Source of the DNA: Chitinophaga polysaccharea
GTDB taxonomy: Bacteria > Bacteroidota > Bacteroidia > Chitinophagales > Chitinophagaceae
DNA length: 64,000 nt
Assembly: GCF_902150045.1 (NCBI RefSeq)
Contig: NZ_CABFVU010000004.1
Span: 620,001-684,000 of the forward strand
Reading direction: 5' to 3'
Part shown: piece after piece, positions 45,270 through 55,600 of the stretch
Layout of the letters: each line of letters begins with the position of its first letter
Numbering within the stretch: position 1 is the first letter of the stretch
Program-made: the position numbers and the translations under genes
The notes under the pieces: generated by a model
Databases searched by the model: none
Seen by the model: only the letters and a program-made list of their open reading frames with translations
What the model was told of the DNA's origin: nothing

Positions 45270-46563
45270 GAAAGATATAATAGACACTATTCACCTGCAT
45301 TCGGAAGGTGTGCAGGACATTCTAACGCAACCGCCGCACTGGATGGTGCGCTGGGGGAATACCACTATATTTTTTATACTCCTGCTTATTTTGCTCATGA
45401 GTTATCTCATAAAATACCCGGAGTTTGTTCCTTCCACCGTTATCATCTCTTCCCAAAACCCGCCGGAGAAGCTGGAAGCAAGAACCAATACCAGGGTAAC
45501 GGAAATATTTGTAGAAGATCACCAGGCCGTATCCAGGAACCAGGTGCTGATGGTATTGCAATCCACGGCCGACTACCGGGATGTGATTGCGCTGAGGCGC
45601 ATCATTGATTCGCTGGATAACAGGAACCTGGCGCATTTCCCGCTTGGTGAAGCGGCCCGTTTCAAGCTGGGCGACATTCAGCTGGATTATAACGCCTTTG
45701 CCAAAGCATTAACCGAAGAACAGCTGTATGCCAGGCTGCAGCCTTATTCGCCAGATTATGCCGCGGCCAGCAGGAGCCTGGCAGAATCGCGCAGCAGGAT
45801 ACGCACGCTGGAACAACAGAGGAGCCTGGAGCAGACAAAGTATGAATTATCAAAAAGGGAATTCGACAGGTACCAGGAGCTTTTTAAGGAAAGGGTAGTT
45901 TCTGCATCGGAGCTGAACCAGGAAAAAATGAAATTTCTACAGGCGGAACAGAACCTGGAAAACATCAATATTACTATATCGCAGCTCCAGGAAGGCATTC
46001 TTGGTATTGAGAAAACCAGGAGCGGCGTTACTATCAATGCAGAGAAAGATAAGATCAATTTAACTTCCCAGACCATACAGCTTTTTGAGCAATTGAGAAA
46101 ATCCCTCAATGCCTGGGAACAAAACTACCTGCTGGTATCGGCGGTTGATGGTGTTGTGAGCTTTCAGCAGTTCCTGGGCAGGAACCAGTTTGTAAAAGCA
46201 GGCGATATCCTGATGTCTGTTATGCCAAACGACAGGGATATGCTCATTGGCCGATTGCAGATCCCTGCTACCAATTCGGGCAAGGTAAAGGAAGGGCAGA
46301 AAGTACTGCTTAAGCTGGACAATTACCCTTACCAGGAATTTGGTATGGTGGAAGGCCGTGTAAAGAATATGGCCAATTCACCGGATAAAGATGGTAATTA
46401 CTATGTGAACGTGATCCTTCCCAATGGTCTGCAAACATCTTTTCATAAAACCCTTCCTTTTGATAAAGAATTAAAAGGCAATGCAGAAGTAGTTACACAG
46501 GACCTGCGCTTAGTGGAAAGATTTTTTTACCAGATGAGAAAACTGTTGCGGTTTGAATCGTAA
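45259..46563 (+). CDS. HlyD-family membrane-fusion protein
   Basis: 434 residues from a TTG at 45259 that overlaps the end of the exporter gene. The TTG is preferred because the encoded start (METKKDIIDTIHLHSEGVQD) gives the usual cytoplasmic lead to the membrane segment at about 35-55 (IFFILLLILLMSYLI), which the first ATG (45343) would truncate. A lipoyl/barrel-sandwich half (KLEARTNTRVTEIFVEDHQA), a long coiled coil (about 170-280) and a beta-barrel end (LLIGRLQIPATNSGKVKEGQ) follow. It bridges the exporter to the outer membrane; no TolC gene is seen in the window. Confidence 0.9.
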   Translation: METKKDIIDTIHLHSEGVQDILTQPPHWMVRWGNTTIFFILLLILLMSYLIKYPEFVPSTVIISSQNPPEKLEARTNTRVTEIFVEDHQAVSRNQVLMVLQSTADYRDVIALRRIIDSLDNRNLAHFPLGEAARFKLGDIQLDYNAFAKALTEEQLYARLQPYSPDYAAASRSLAESRSRIRTLEQQRSLEQTKYELSKREFDRYQELFKERVVSASELNQEKMKFLQAEQNLENINITISQLQEGILGIEKTRSGVTINAEKDKINLTSQTIQLFEQLRKSLNAWEQNYLLVSAVDGVVSFQQFLGRNQFVKAGDILMSVMPNDRDMLIGRLQIPATNSGKVKEGQKVLLKLDNYPYQEFGMVEGRVKNMANSPDKDGNYYVNVILPNGLQTSFHKTLPFDKELKGNAEVVTQDLRLVERFFYQMRKLLRFES

Positions 46564-46565
46564 CA

Positions 46566-48206
46566 TCATTTTACATACTCCCTGAAGATCCCGTTCAGCC
46601 AGCGCAGCATCATAAATATCACCAGTGCCGCGCCTCCCAGCAGGAGGAAGTTGACCAGGAAATAATTCGCCTTATTATCATAAGTATCCCATAAGGTGGC
46701 CAGGATACCCGATAGTTTATTGCCGATAGATGTAGCGAGGAACCAGCCCCCCATCATCAGCGAGGTAATACGCGCAGGGCTGAGCTTTGACACCAGCGAC
46801 AGTCCCATCGGGCTCAGGAATAATTCCCCTACCGTAATGATACCATAGCATCCCACCAGCCACCAGGGTGATGCTTTCACTGCGCCGTTGCTGCACACAT
46901 ATACAGCGCCCACCATCATCAGCGTAGATACCGCTGAAATCATCAGTCCCCATGCTATTTTAGACGGAGTGGAAGGTTCGCGGTTCCGTTTACGCAGCCA
47001 TGCAAAGAATACCACGATCAATGGAGTGAGTGTTATTACAAAGAAAGGGTTGATGGATTGAAACAACTCCGTATTGTACAGGCTGATGCTGCTTCCTGTT
47101 GCCGGCATCTTTTCCGGCGCTACATTTTTGAAGTAGGGCACTTTGTCCCATACTTTTTCCGGTTTGCCTGCCGCATCACGCACTACCCTGAATTCTTCGT
47201 CGTAACGGGTTACTGAATCAGGCTTGTTGTGTACTGTTTCTACCAGGTAAAGTTGCTGTGCCGGTTGTTCAATGGCTGCGGGTATCTCCCTGTCGGTATA
47301 ATATTGTGCCCAGGTAGTGAGAGCGGTACCGTTTTGCTTGAACACGGCCCAGAACACAATAGACACTGCAAAAATGGCCAGCAGCGCAGCTATGGGTTTG
47401 CGGTCCCTTGCATCTGCCTTCAGCAGCAGCGACAGGAAAAAGAATAGTATGGGAATGCAGGCGAAGATGAAGGCATCGGTAGAGTCCGAGCCAAAGATAT
47501 TGCCGGGAATAAACCAGGCGCCCAGTCCTACTACAATAGCAGGCAGGAATACCACGGAGAAGATCCTGCTCAGCGGCATATCGCCGGGCTGTACCGGTTT
47601 GCGTACATCTGCGTGCCGGTAGTGTTTCATACCGATCACGAAGATCAGCACGCCCAGGAACATGCCTACGCCGGCAGCAATAAACGCCGCGCCCCAGCCG
47701 ATGGTGTTCCGGAGAAAGGCGGCAAAGAAGTTACAGATAAACGCCCCGATATTAATACCCATGTAAAAGATATTATAGCCGGTGTCTTTCCGGCTGCGGT
47801 ATTGATCATCGTTATATACATTACCCAGCAAGGTGGAGATATTGGGCTTAAAGAATCCATTCCCTATACAGATCAGGGCCAGCGATCCGTAGAAAACGGG
47901 GAGGCGGTGCACAGATAAGCCTATGTATCCTATGCCCATTAGCAGCCCGCCGATAATAATTGATTTGCTGTAACCCAGTTTACGATCGGCTATCAGGCCG
48001 CCGAGGAAAGGCGTGAGGTACACAAAGGCGATGAAGGTACCGAATATATCAGCCGCAGTGGAACGATCCATGCCCCAGCCACCTTTCGACGTGTCTGTAA
48101 GATACAGTTGGAAAATACCAAGGATCAGGTAAAAACCAAATCGCTCCCACATTTCGGAGAGAAAAAGGAAAGGTAATGCTGCCGGATGGTTACGTGGAGT
48201 ATTCAT
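46566..48206 (-). CDS. POT/PTR-family proton-dependent peptide transporter (MFS)
   Basis: 546 residues from ATG 48206 (MNTPRNHPAALPFLFLSEMW); an ATG at 48242 would add 12 residues. About twelve membrane helices are seen. POT signatures are LSEMWERFGFYLILGIFQLY, FGTFIAFVYLTPFLGGLIAD and, in the FYMGINIGAFICNFFA helix, the PTR2-like motif. It would bring di- or tripeptides into the cell with protons. It converges on the RiPP operon with a two-base gap; whether it imports breakdown products or the mature peptide is unknown, and it may be unrelated. Confidence 0.88.
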   Translation of the reverse strand: MNTPRNHPAALPFLFLSEMWERFGFYLILGIFQLYLTDTSKGGWGMDRSTAADIFGTFIAFVYLTPFLGGLIADRKLGYSKSIIIGGLLMGIGYIGLSVHRLPVFYGSLALICIGNGFFKPNISTLLGNVYNDDQYRSRKDTGYNIFYMGINIGAFICNFFAAFLRNTIGWGAAFIAAGVGMFLGVLIFVIGMKHYRHADVRKPVQPGDMPLSRIFSVVFLPAIVVGLGAWFIPGNIFGSDSTDAFIFACIPILFFFLSLLLKADARDRKPIAALLAIFAVSIVFWAVFKQNGTALTTWAQYYTDREIPAAIEQPAQQLYLVETVHNKPDSVTRYDEEFRVVRDAAGKPEKVWDKVPYFKNVAPEKMPATGSSISLYNTELFQSINPFFVITLTPLIVVFFAWLRKRNREPSTPSKIAWGLMISAVSTLMMVGAVYVCSNGAVKASPWWLVGCYGIITVGELFLSPMGLSLVSKLSPARITSLMMGGWFLATSIGNKLSGILATLWDTYDNKANYFLVNFLLLGGAALVIFMMLRWLNGIFREYVK

Positions 48207-48334
48207 AGCGGCAAAATAAGATATTTGTATGATTGCCATCATCAGTAATACAAATAAAAGTTTTATATCTTTACCCGATGTGATAGTGGATATCGCAATT
48301 GATATAGTATTGTCGTGATGCTTTTATTTCGAAG

Positions 48335-51300
48335 ATGAACCTTATTTTTTGTCTCAGCCTATCTTTATTGGACGTCATGCCGATAGCGCCCATTGTTACA
48401 ATGGACACGTCGGTGCATTATACTGTCAGGCATTTTACGGATGAAGATGGCTTGCCGCAGAATAGCGTAAAAGCTTTGGTGCCGGACAGGAACGGCTTTT
48501 TATGGCTGGCAACTGAAAACGGCTTAACAAGGTTCGACGGCAGTTATTTTCTCAATTTTAGCAGCGATAATGTACCTGGTTTGAAAAGCAGCAGGATTGC
48601 CAGGGTTTATCCAAATGATACCGCCATAGTTGCAGAAACGGATATTGGCGAGCTCCTGACCGTTACAGAAAGCACGGTAAAGGATATAGGAAAAGAGCTG
48701 TCGGAATACAAATACCAGCGATACAAAGATGTCGAAAATGATTATTATCCCATCAGGGGGTGGCCGGATGACCTTGCCGGACGTTTCTCAAAACAGCGTC
48801 CTATAGTGATGCCGCAAGGCACGGAAAGTTATTTTGCTGCCTGGCATGATACCATCTCGTTTATAAAACAAGGGAGGGTGGAGTATCGTATCATACAGTC
48901 CCAACTGGACCCGTTGCGTTTGTTTGTTTGTGGCGACCAGCTTTTTTACCTCAGCAGGGATGGGCATATAACAGGGTGGGAGAAAGACAAGCCGGTGAAG
49001 GTGTCTCTTACGGGAGACCTGTTATCGGACGTAGCCTTTAGTAAATGTAAAATAGAGTTATACTGGAACCTGGCGGCGCACCAGGTTTTTATTTATACGG
49101 ATAACCGTTGCTACCTGTTGGAGCCAGGAAAGGGAAAACGTATACATAGCTCGATGGTGCTGCGGGATTTTAATTTTTACCAGAGCTATATCACCTCGAT
49201 CTATTATGATCAGCTTAATAGCCGGGTTTTCCTTGGAAGCTCCACAAAGGGCCTGTATATCGGGACCAGGCAACAATTTACTGCATGTAAGTCGGATATT
49301 GCGGGATCCGAAGTATTTTATGCGCAGGCTCCTTTTCCGGGAAATGCGGTGGTAACAGGAGTCGGGCTGGTTTTTAACCAGAAAGGAAAACACCGCTGGC
49401 TGCCATTGTCGCTCAAGGAAAGCCCGTTGGAAAATTATACATTGGCCCGTGATAAAGAGGGAAGATACTGGGGAAGGAATGGAACAACATTAGTTGCTGT
49501 ATCACCGGACTTCAGCCGGGTGTTGCACAAAATTGAATTGCCATTCCTCATTAGCCAGGTATACGCTGACCAGGCAGGAAACTTATGGGTGGGAGGGAAA
49601 TATCCCGGGCTGTATTATATAAGAACAGCCGATCCCGGCCTGGCGTTACAGTCGCTCCCCGCAGCTGTATACGACGTAACCTACATGAAAGAGGGGAAAC
49701 CGGGAATATTATGGGTTGGTACCAGTAAAGGACTGTACCGGGTACATTTGCCCTCCGGGCATACCGATACTATCAAAGGATTGGAACAGGGGAATGTAAG
49801 AAGCATCTATATACCCAAATACGGAGAAGTCTGGATCACCACTTATAACCGGGGCGTTTTTCTTTACCATAATGAACGGCTGGCAGCGCTGCCGCAGGAC
49901 CGGCAGCGTTATATGGCTACCACCCATTGTATTACAGAAGATGACCAGGGATATTTCTGGCTTACTACCAACAAGGGGTTATTCAGGATCAGCAGGCAGG
50001 ATGCCATTGATTTCGCGGATGGAAAGCAGCGGGATTTATATTATTACTACTTCGGGAAAGACCAGGGCTTTAACACGAATGAGTTTAATGGCGGATGTGA
50101 GCCCTGTTCCATTGAGTATGACGACGGGGGTATTTCCTTACCATCGCTGGATGGATTGGTACAGTTCACACCATCTGCTATCCGGATGGAGATGCCGGAT
50201 AAAGGGATCTATATAGATTGGGCGGAGCATAACCTGAAACCAGCAGCCGCCTCATCACAATTTAGCCTGCCAAATAATTTCCAGAGCTTCCGGTTTCATA
50301 TCAGCTCCCCCTATTTCGGAGATCCCAGGAACCTGCAGTTTTATTATTGCCTGGAAGCAGAAGAAAATCCCGAAGAACAGATATGGTTGCCTGTGAGCAG
50401 CGACAGAACGATTACATTTTCTACTTTACCATCGGGCGATTACCGTATCCGCATCAGGAAGCTGAAAGGGTTTGGAGGAGACCAGTATACCGAAAAAGTG
50501 ATAGCAGTTTGTGTACAGAAAGCTTTTTATGAAAAAGGATGGTTCAGGCTGGCGGTATTGATCACCCTGATCTGCCTGGTAGTGCTGTTTTACAAGATAC
50601 GCATCCGGCGTATCCGGGAAAAGAACAGGCAATTGGAATTGAAGGTAATGAGCCGCACCCGGGAGCTTGAGAAAACAATGAACATACTCCAGGAATCGGA
50701 TGAACAGCTTCACAAGCAAAGCTTTATGCACAAGCGTTTGCTGGCCGCTATTACTCACGATATTAAAACACCGCTGAAGTTTTTGCTCAGGGTGAATAAA
50801 GATGAGCTATCATCCGGTATGCTGCAGGAGAAGGAAATAAAAACCGTGACCTATGATAGTCTTTACCGCATGCATCATCTGGTAGATAACCTGATACATT
50901 ACATGCGTATTTCCTTTTTCACCGGTGAATTTTCAGAAGAAATAGTAGACATAGGCCGGTTGGTGGAAGAAAAGATGGAGATCTTCAGGCCGGTATCCAT
51001 TTCGAAAGGGATTCATATCGTCAATAATATTCCGGCGGGAATGAAAGTGATCATCAACAAGCAGTTACTGGCAGTGGTATTACACAACTTGTTAGACAAT
51101 GCCGTAAAATATACTGCCAGGGGAGGAGTAAAAATAAGTGGAGAGAAAGATGAGCGGATGCTTACCATACATTTGCTGGATACCGGTTTCGGTATGCCGC
51201 CGGAAGTAAGGGACTGGATCAATAATACCGAAAATGATGGCATGGGGAATTTAAGCAATGCCGGGATAGGGCTGATCCTGGTAAAGGAATTGCTCCCGCT

Positions 51301-51382
51301 GATAAAAGGCAGGCTGTTTGCTTACCCTGGCATTGACGGAGGTACCAGCGTTTCCCTGCAGCTCCGGATTAATGGCTTGTAA
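48335..51382 (+). CDS. Sensor histidine kinase with beta-propeller sensor
   Basis: 1015 residues. A short signal-like N-terminus leads to two seven-bladed propeller-like halves of Reg_prop repeats (FTDEDGLPQNSVKALVPDRN; GFLWLATENGLTRFDGSYFL; YFWLTTNKGLFRISRQD) and a Y_Y_Y domain at about 650-725. A membrane segment follows (LAVLITLICLVVLFYKI), then a coiled linker, a dimerisation helix with His808 (AAITHDIKTPLKFLLRV) and an ATPase domain (VVLHNLLDNAVKYTARG; LLDTGFGMPPEV; GIGLILVKELLPLIKG). There is no receiver or AraC domain, unlike hybrid PUL regulators. Its end overlaps the convergent response regulator gene by 14 bases. Confidence 0.9.
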   Translation: MNLIFCLSLSLLDVMPIAPIVTMDTSVHYTVRHFTDEDGLPQNSVKALVPDRNGFLWLATENGLTRFDGSYFLNFSSDNVPGLKSSRIARVYPNDTAIVAETDIGELLTVTESTVKDIGKELSEYKYQRYKDVENDYYPIRGWPDDLAGRFSKQRPIVMPQGTESYFAAWHDTISFIKQGRVEYRIIQSQLDPLRLFVCGDQLFYLSRDGHITGWEKDKPVKVSLTGDLLSDVAFSKCKIELYWNLAAHQVFIYTDNRCYLLEPGKGKRIHSSMVLRDFNFYQSYITSIYYDQLNSRVFLGSSTKGLYIGTRQQFTACKSDIAGSEVFYAQAPFPGNAVVTGVGLVFNQKGKHRWLPLSLKESPLENYTLARDKEGRYWGRNGTTLVAVSPDFSRVLHKIELPFLISQVYADQAGNLWVGGKYPGLYYIRTADPGLALQSLPAAVYDVTYMKEGKPGILWVGTSKGLYRVHLPSGHTDTIKGLEQGNVRSIYIPKYGEVWITTYNRGVFLYHNERLAALPQDRQRYMATTHCITEDDQGYFWLTTNKGLFRISRQDAIDFADGKQRDLYYYYFGKDQGFNTNEFNGGCEPCSIEYDDGGISLPSLDGLVQFTPSAIRMEMPDKGIYIDWAEHNLKPAAASSQFSLPNNFQSFRFHISSPYFGDPRNLQFYYCLEAEENPEEQIWLPVSSDRTITFSTLPSGDYRIRIRKLKGFGGDQYTEKVIAVCVQKAFYEKGWFRLAVLITLICLVVLFYKIRIRRIREKNRQLELKVMSRTRELEKTMNILQESDEQLHKQSFMHKRLLAAITHDIKTPLKFLLRVNKDELSSGMLQEKEIKTVTYDSLYRMHHLVDNLIHYMRISFFTGEFSEEIVDIGRLVEEKMEIFRPVSISKGIHIVNNIPAGMKVIINKQLLAVVLHNLLDNAVKYTARGGVKISGEKDERMLTIHLLDTGFGMPPEVRDWINNTENDGMGNLSNAGIGLILVKELLPLIKGRLFAYPGIDGGTSVSLQLRINGL

Positions 51383-52010
51383 CCTGGTACATCTGTGCTT
51401 TTTCGATCAGCGCTATCACATTCTTTACACCTACTTTTTCAAAGATGCGTGTTTTATAGGTGCTGACAGTAGTTAGCTGTAAATGGAGCATTTCCGCAAT
51501 TTTTATCAGAGGAAGCCCTTTGGTGATCAGGTTCATTACTTCTATCTCCCGGGGAGAAAGTACTGTGAATGGATTGTTGCGAAGTTCCTGCTGCCCGGTG
51601 AATTTGCCGATCAATAATTCGCGCACTGCCCGGCTGATATATTTTTCGCCCCCCAGAACGGCGGTGATGGCTGTCCTGAATTCTTCATCGGGAGAATTTT
51701 TCTCAATGTAACCGTCGGCGCCTGCCTGGAGATAATTAAGGGCGTACAGTGTTTCATCATACGCAGAAAAAACCAGTATTTTGATACCGGGTTGCCGCAG
51801 CTTAACGGCATCTATCATTTGCCGGTTGTTTCCTCCCGGCATGTTAATGTCCAATATCAACAGTTTGAAAGGTTGGGCTTCAATAAGGAAAATGGCTTCG
51901 TCAAATGTTTTTGCTTCAGTAACGAGCATTGCCCCAGGCAATGAGCAGAGAATTTGTTTCATACCAAGTCTTACTATGGAATGGTCGTCTGCTATTAATA
52001 CGTTTATCAT
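51369..52010 (-). CDS. NarL/FixJ-type response regulator
   Basis: 213 residues. Receiver domain 1-120 (VLIADDHSIVRLGMKQIL) with phosphoacceptor Asp54 in LLILDINMPGG and the conserved Lys in DGYIEKNSPDEEF. A LuxR-type DNA-binding domain occupies 145-205 (LSPREIEVMNLITKGLPLIK; LTTVSTYKTRIFEKVGVKN). It converges with the histidine kinase gene and their 3' ends overlap by 14 bases; the pair is probably one two-component system despite the opposite strands. Regulated genes cannot be read from sequence. Confidence 0.92.
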   Translation of the reverse strand: MINVLIADDHSIVRLGMKQILCSLPGAMLVTEAKTFDEAIFLIEAQPFKLLILDINMPGGNNRQMIDAVKLRQPGIKILVFSAYDETLYALNYLQAGADGYIEKNSPDEEFRTAITAVLGGEKYISRAVRELLIGKFTGQQELRNNPFTVLSPREIEVMNLITKGLPLIKIAEMLHLQLTTVSTYKTRIFEKVGVKNVIALIEKAQMYQVTSH

Positions 52011-52449
52011 TTTTGGCTCAGGTTAGGGAATAGCGGATAGCACAGTTATTTATCGGCAACTAAAATAACATTTTTTTTTCATCTTAACATTTTTTTGCTA
52101 GATAATAATACTGACATAATGCATCCTGAAACAGACTTGTTCCCGTTACTTCCGCGTGCCTGTACTGAGCTAAACTTGATAAGAAGGGCGATCCCATCCG
52201 TTATAGTGTCGATACGACACTATGATTTAACCCCAGGGTGACTTCAACACTAAGATGTTCATATGATGCTAAGTGCAACTTTCCTGTAGTGTAAATACTA
52301 CATTGATATTAAACTATAACGACAAGGGTGTAGGTATAGTTTATCTATTTTCGCTAAACAGTTTGTTCCGTTGAGTCATGTGAACATCCTGGGAAATTTA
52401 GGACCGAAATAATACCAGTATCCTTTTAGTCACTTTAATGTTTTCCTAT
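52011..52449. other. Gene-free region with palindromes
   Basis: No gene is supported here. It contains poly-T tracts (52069-52079, 52091-52097), a perfect inverted repeat at 52203-52223 and an imperfect one at 52286-52301. It probably holds the promoters of the divergent response regulator and giant surface-protein genes. Confidence 0.4.
52203..52223. promoter_or_regulatory. Perfect palindrome, possible operator
   Basis: ATAGTGTCG-ATA-CGACACTAT is a perfect 9-bp inverted repeat with a 3-base centre. GTAGTGTAAATACTAC at 52286-52301 is a weaker relative sharing the TAGTGT half-site. They lie between the response regulator and the giant gene, so a transcription-factor site is plausible. Confidence 0.4.
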
Positions 52450-52685
52450 GAAAATTTTTACCCAACCACCGCAACATGCGGATTTTGGAATCGTGTGTTG
52501 GTACAAATCCCGTAAACCGTGAGCCTTATACTGTTCTGTCAATACCGGCTGAGAAAAGACGTGCGCCGGTTTTAACGAGCAACCATATCTGAATACAAGC
52601 ATGCATGGATTCCTAAAGAACCCTGCCGGTTCGTTGTGTACAACATAGCGGAAAGGCCCCCTCATTACTCTAAGTTTATTGCATT
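52450..52685 (+). ncRNA. Possible structured 5' leader of the giant gene
   Basis: ACCGGC at 52544-52549 can pair with GCCGGT at 52565-52570 (followed by TTT) or with a second GCCGGT at 52625-52630, giving two exclusive folds. Upstream the stretch GGTACAAATCC...CCGTGAGCC (52500-52524) faintly recalls the core of cobalamin riboswitches (GGTGxAAATCC...ACTGTGAGCC), but the rest does not fit well. A structured leader is plausible; a riboswitch identity is only a guess. Confidence 0.25.
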
Positions 52686-55600
52686 ATGTCCCTCTTTAAT
52701 GTTACGAAACCCGATTCGAGATTTTTCAGCAAAGGCTGCAAGCATTTGTTGCTGGCACTGTTTGGGATGATGACAGCTGTTGCTGCAAAGGCAAACAGCT
52801 TCCCTGTCACCAATACGAATGACGCGGGAACCGGTTCATTCCGGCAGGCCATCCTGGATGCAAACGCCGCAGGCGCAGGACCGCACGAGATCGTGTTCAA
52901 TGTGCACGGACAGATCACGCTGGCTTCTTCTATGCCCACCATTACGGCAAAGAAGCTGACCATCGATGGTCAGAACAGGATCACGTTGTATGCCACCGGT
53001 ACCAACTCTGTTATTAATCCTTTTGTGATTAATGCAGACAGTGTGACCATCCGGAATTTCACCGTGCAGAACAGCGGGGACATTGATGTAGACATTTTTC
53101 CCAATACAACAGGGGTAACGGTGGAGAATATACGCTCTTTCAGTACCGTGGGTAATTTCCTGAATGCATTTATGAGGGTACAGGGAGCCTCCACGGGACT
53201 GACAGTAAGAAATATATACTCCACCGACGTGGAACCTGCAGGAGGCGTATATAATGGACGGGCCTTCTATTTTACAGGCGGTATGCAAACCAACCTGGTA
53301 ATGGATAACATCCAACTCCGCACAGCCGGCAATACGCGCGGGGGAGAAGGTATCGTATTCCGTGATGCAGGCGTGAACGGACTGACACTGACCAACAGTA
53401 ATATCAGCGGGTTCCAGAATGGTATTGTGCTCGATAATACTGCCGGCGCCGTAGAAACAGCGAACAACGTAATGTTCAGGAATGTGACCATAGACAGCTT
53501 GTGGAGCGGGATAGCGCTGGGTATCTATTGTGATTATCCGGCTACCAATTTTGAGATCAACAGGACTACAATTGATATGGATGTGATAGGAACGGATAAC
53601 GATGGGGACTATGCCATCCGTTTCGATAATACGACCAACGGCATTACCCTTGACACAATAGATATAAATGAGAACGACATTTATAATATCTGGTTTAATG
53701 GCGCTGCCAGCAATATTACAATCAATAAAGTGATGATGGAGAACCAGGTGCCGGGGTTGTACGCTGCGAATTGTTATATCAGATTTGAAAGCACGGTAAA
53801 CGGTTTTAATTTCAGCAATTCAATATTGAATGGAGATAAACTGGCCAATACAGACGATGCTGATATAGGTGTTTCATTTATTGCAGCCGCCACAGGCGTA
53901 GCTATCAATAACGTTACGTTTGACGGATTTGAGAACGATGGAATTAACGTAGGGGCAGCCGCCACCAATTTCCAGGTGAACAATTCAAAGTTCACCAATG
54001 GCTTTGATGGCATTGAACTTTATAACAATGCAGCAAGAACGAACGTAGATGTCATTAATTCATCTTTCTATAACCAACGCCGCTCAGGTATACTGATAAA
54101 CGGCGCCAACGCGGTAACAGATGTAGACCTGGCAGGTGATACAGTGGTAAACAGCACCAATCACGGTATCTGGTTTTACGGCGGCGCAGGCGTAACGGAT
54201 GCACAGGTAACCGGTTGCGTGATCCATGACAATGGTGGCGCAGGTATTAATAATGACGCCCCCAATAAGGTGATCATCTCCGATAACTCCATTTATAACA
54301 ATACCGGTTTGGGTATCTCAAACCCCGCCGGTAACTGTACTTATACAGCTGCCGGCGGCAAAACGCCGGTACTGGTGTCATCCACCGCACAGGGAGGAGG
54401 GCAGTACCAGTTACAGCTCACGATACCGAATATAACAGCAGGTGCACAATACACAGTAGATATTTATGCCAACGATCCTGCTACGGGCAAAACGAGCGGG
54501 CAATATTTTGTTACTTCCTTAACAGGATTATCTGCCGGTACATCTACACAAACGATCACTTACAATGCCGGGCCGGGTGCTACCGGCCTGGGTTTCTGGA
54601 CTGCCACGCTTCGTATACCCGCCAACAATTGCGGTACTTCAGAATTTGGCAATAGTATACCTATGACCTTCCAGGGCCCTGCCTGCGTAAACAACGGCAT
54701 CCTGGCATGGTACCGGGCCGACCAGGCGGTGAACGGCGTAAACTGGGGCGATATTTCCGGTAATGCCAATCACATGATCGTAACAGGCGACCCAGACAAC
54801 ACCACCGGCATGGTGAACTTCAACCCCGCCATTTATTATGATGGCAACGATGCGCACCGGGTACCCGCTTCTGCTGGTGTAACCGGCGCATATTCCATCA
54901 TGGGTATGGGACAATTGGAAGGCTCCCAGACCGGGCGTGTGTTCACCAGTTCCACCGGCAATAAATTAATGGGCTGGCATGCCTCGATGGAAAACCGGCT
55001 GTATGCGGAAAGTTGGCTTAATACCGGTAACGCGGTAACTGCAAAAGGTAAACTCTATTCATTTGAAAGAGGCGCCACCGGTGCATACGAATTTAAAGGT
55101 AATGGCACTCTGCTGAAAAACGGCACTACTTCTGACGCCGGTGTATGGACACTGGATGTGGGGGGCGCCGCGTACGGGGAATACTCAAAAGTGCTGATCC
55201 CTGAAGTGTTCATCTACAACCGTGACCTTACCCCTGCAGAAATTCAGCGCATAGAATCTTATATGGCGCTGAAATATGGTATCACACTCAATGCCGGGGC
55301 ATCGGATTATGTTACCAGCGATGGCGCAGTACAAATATGGACGGCTGCATCTAACACCGGTTACGGCACGCGCATTACCGGCATTGGCCGCGATGATTGC
55401 AGCATGTTGAACCAGAGGCAGTCGCTGAGCCAGGACACCGGTATTGTAACCATTGCATTGGGAAATGCCATCGCTGCTTCCAACGCTGCTAATGCCAATA
55501 CTTTCACACAGGACAAATCATTCCTGGTATTCAGCGATAACAATGGCAGTACCAGTTACTTCACCCCGGTAACCAGCACTAATGCCAACAGCCGCATGGG

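Noticed and set aside
52435..52665. 76-codon minus-strand frame before the giant gene
   Set aside because: No domain, no promoter, and it overlaps the likely structured leader of the + strand gene.
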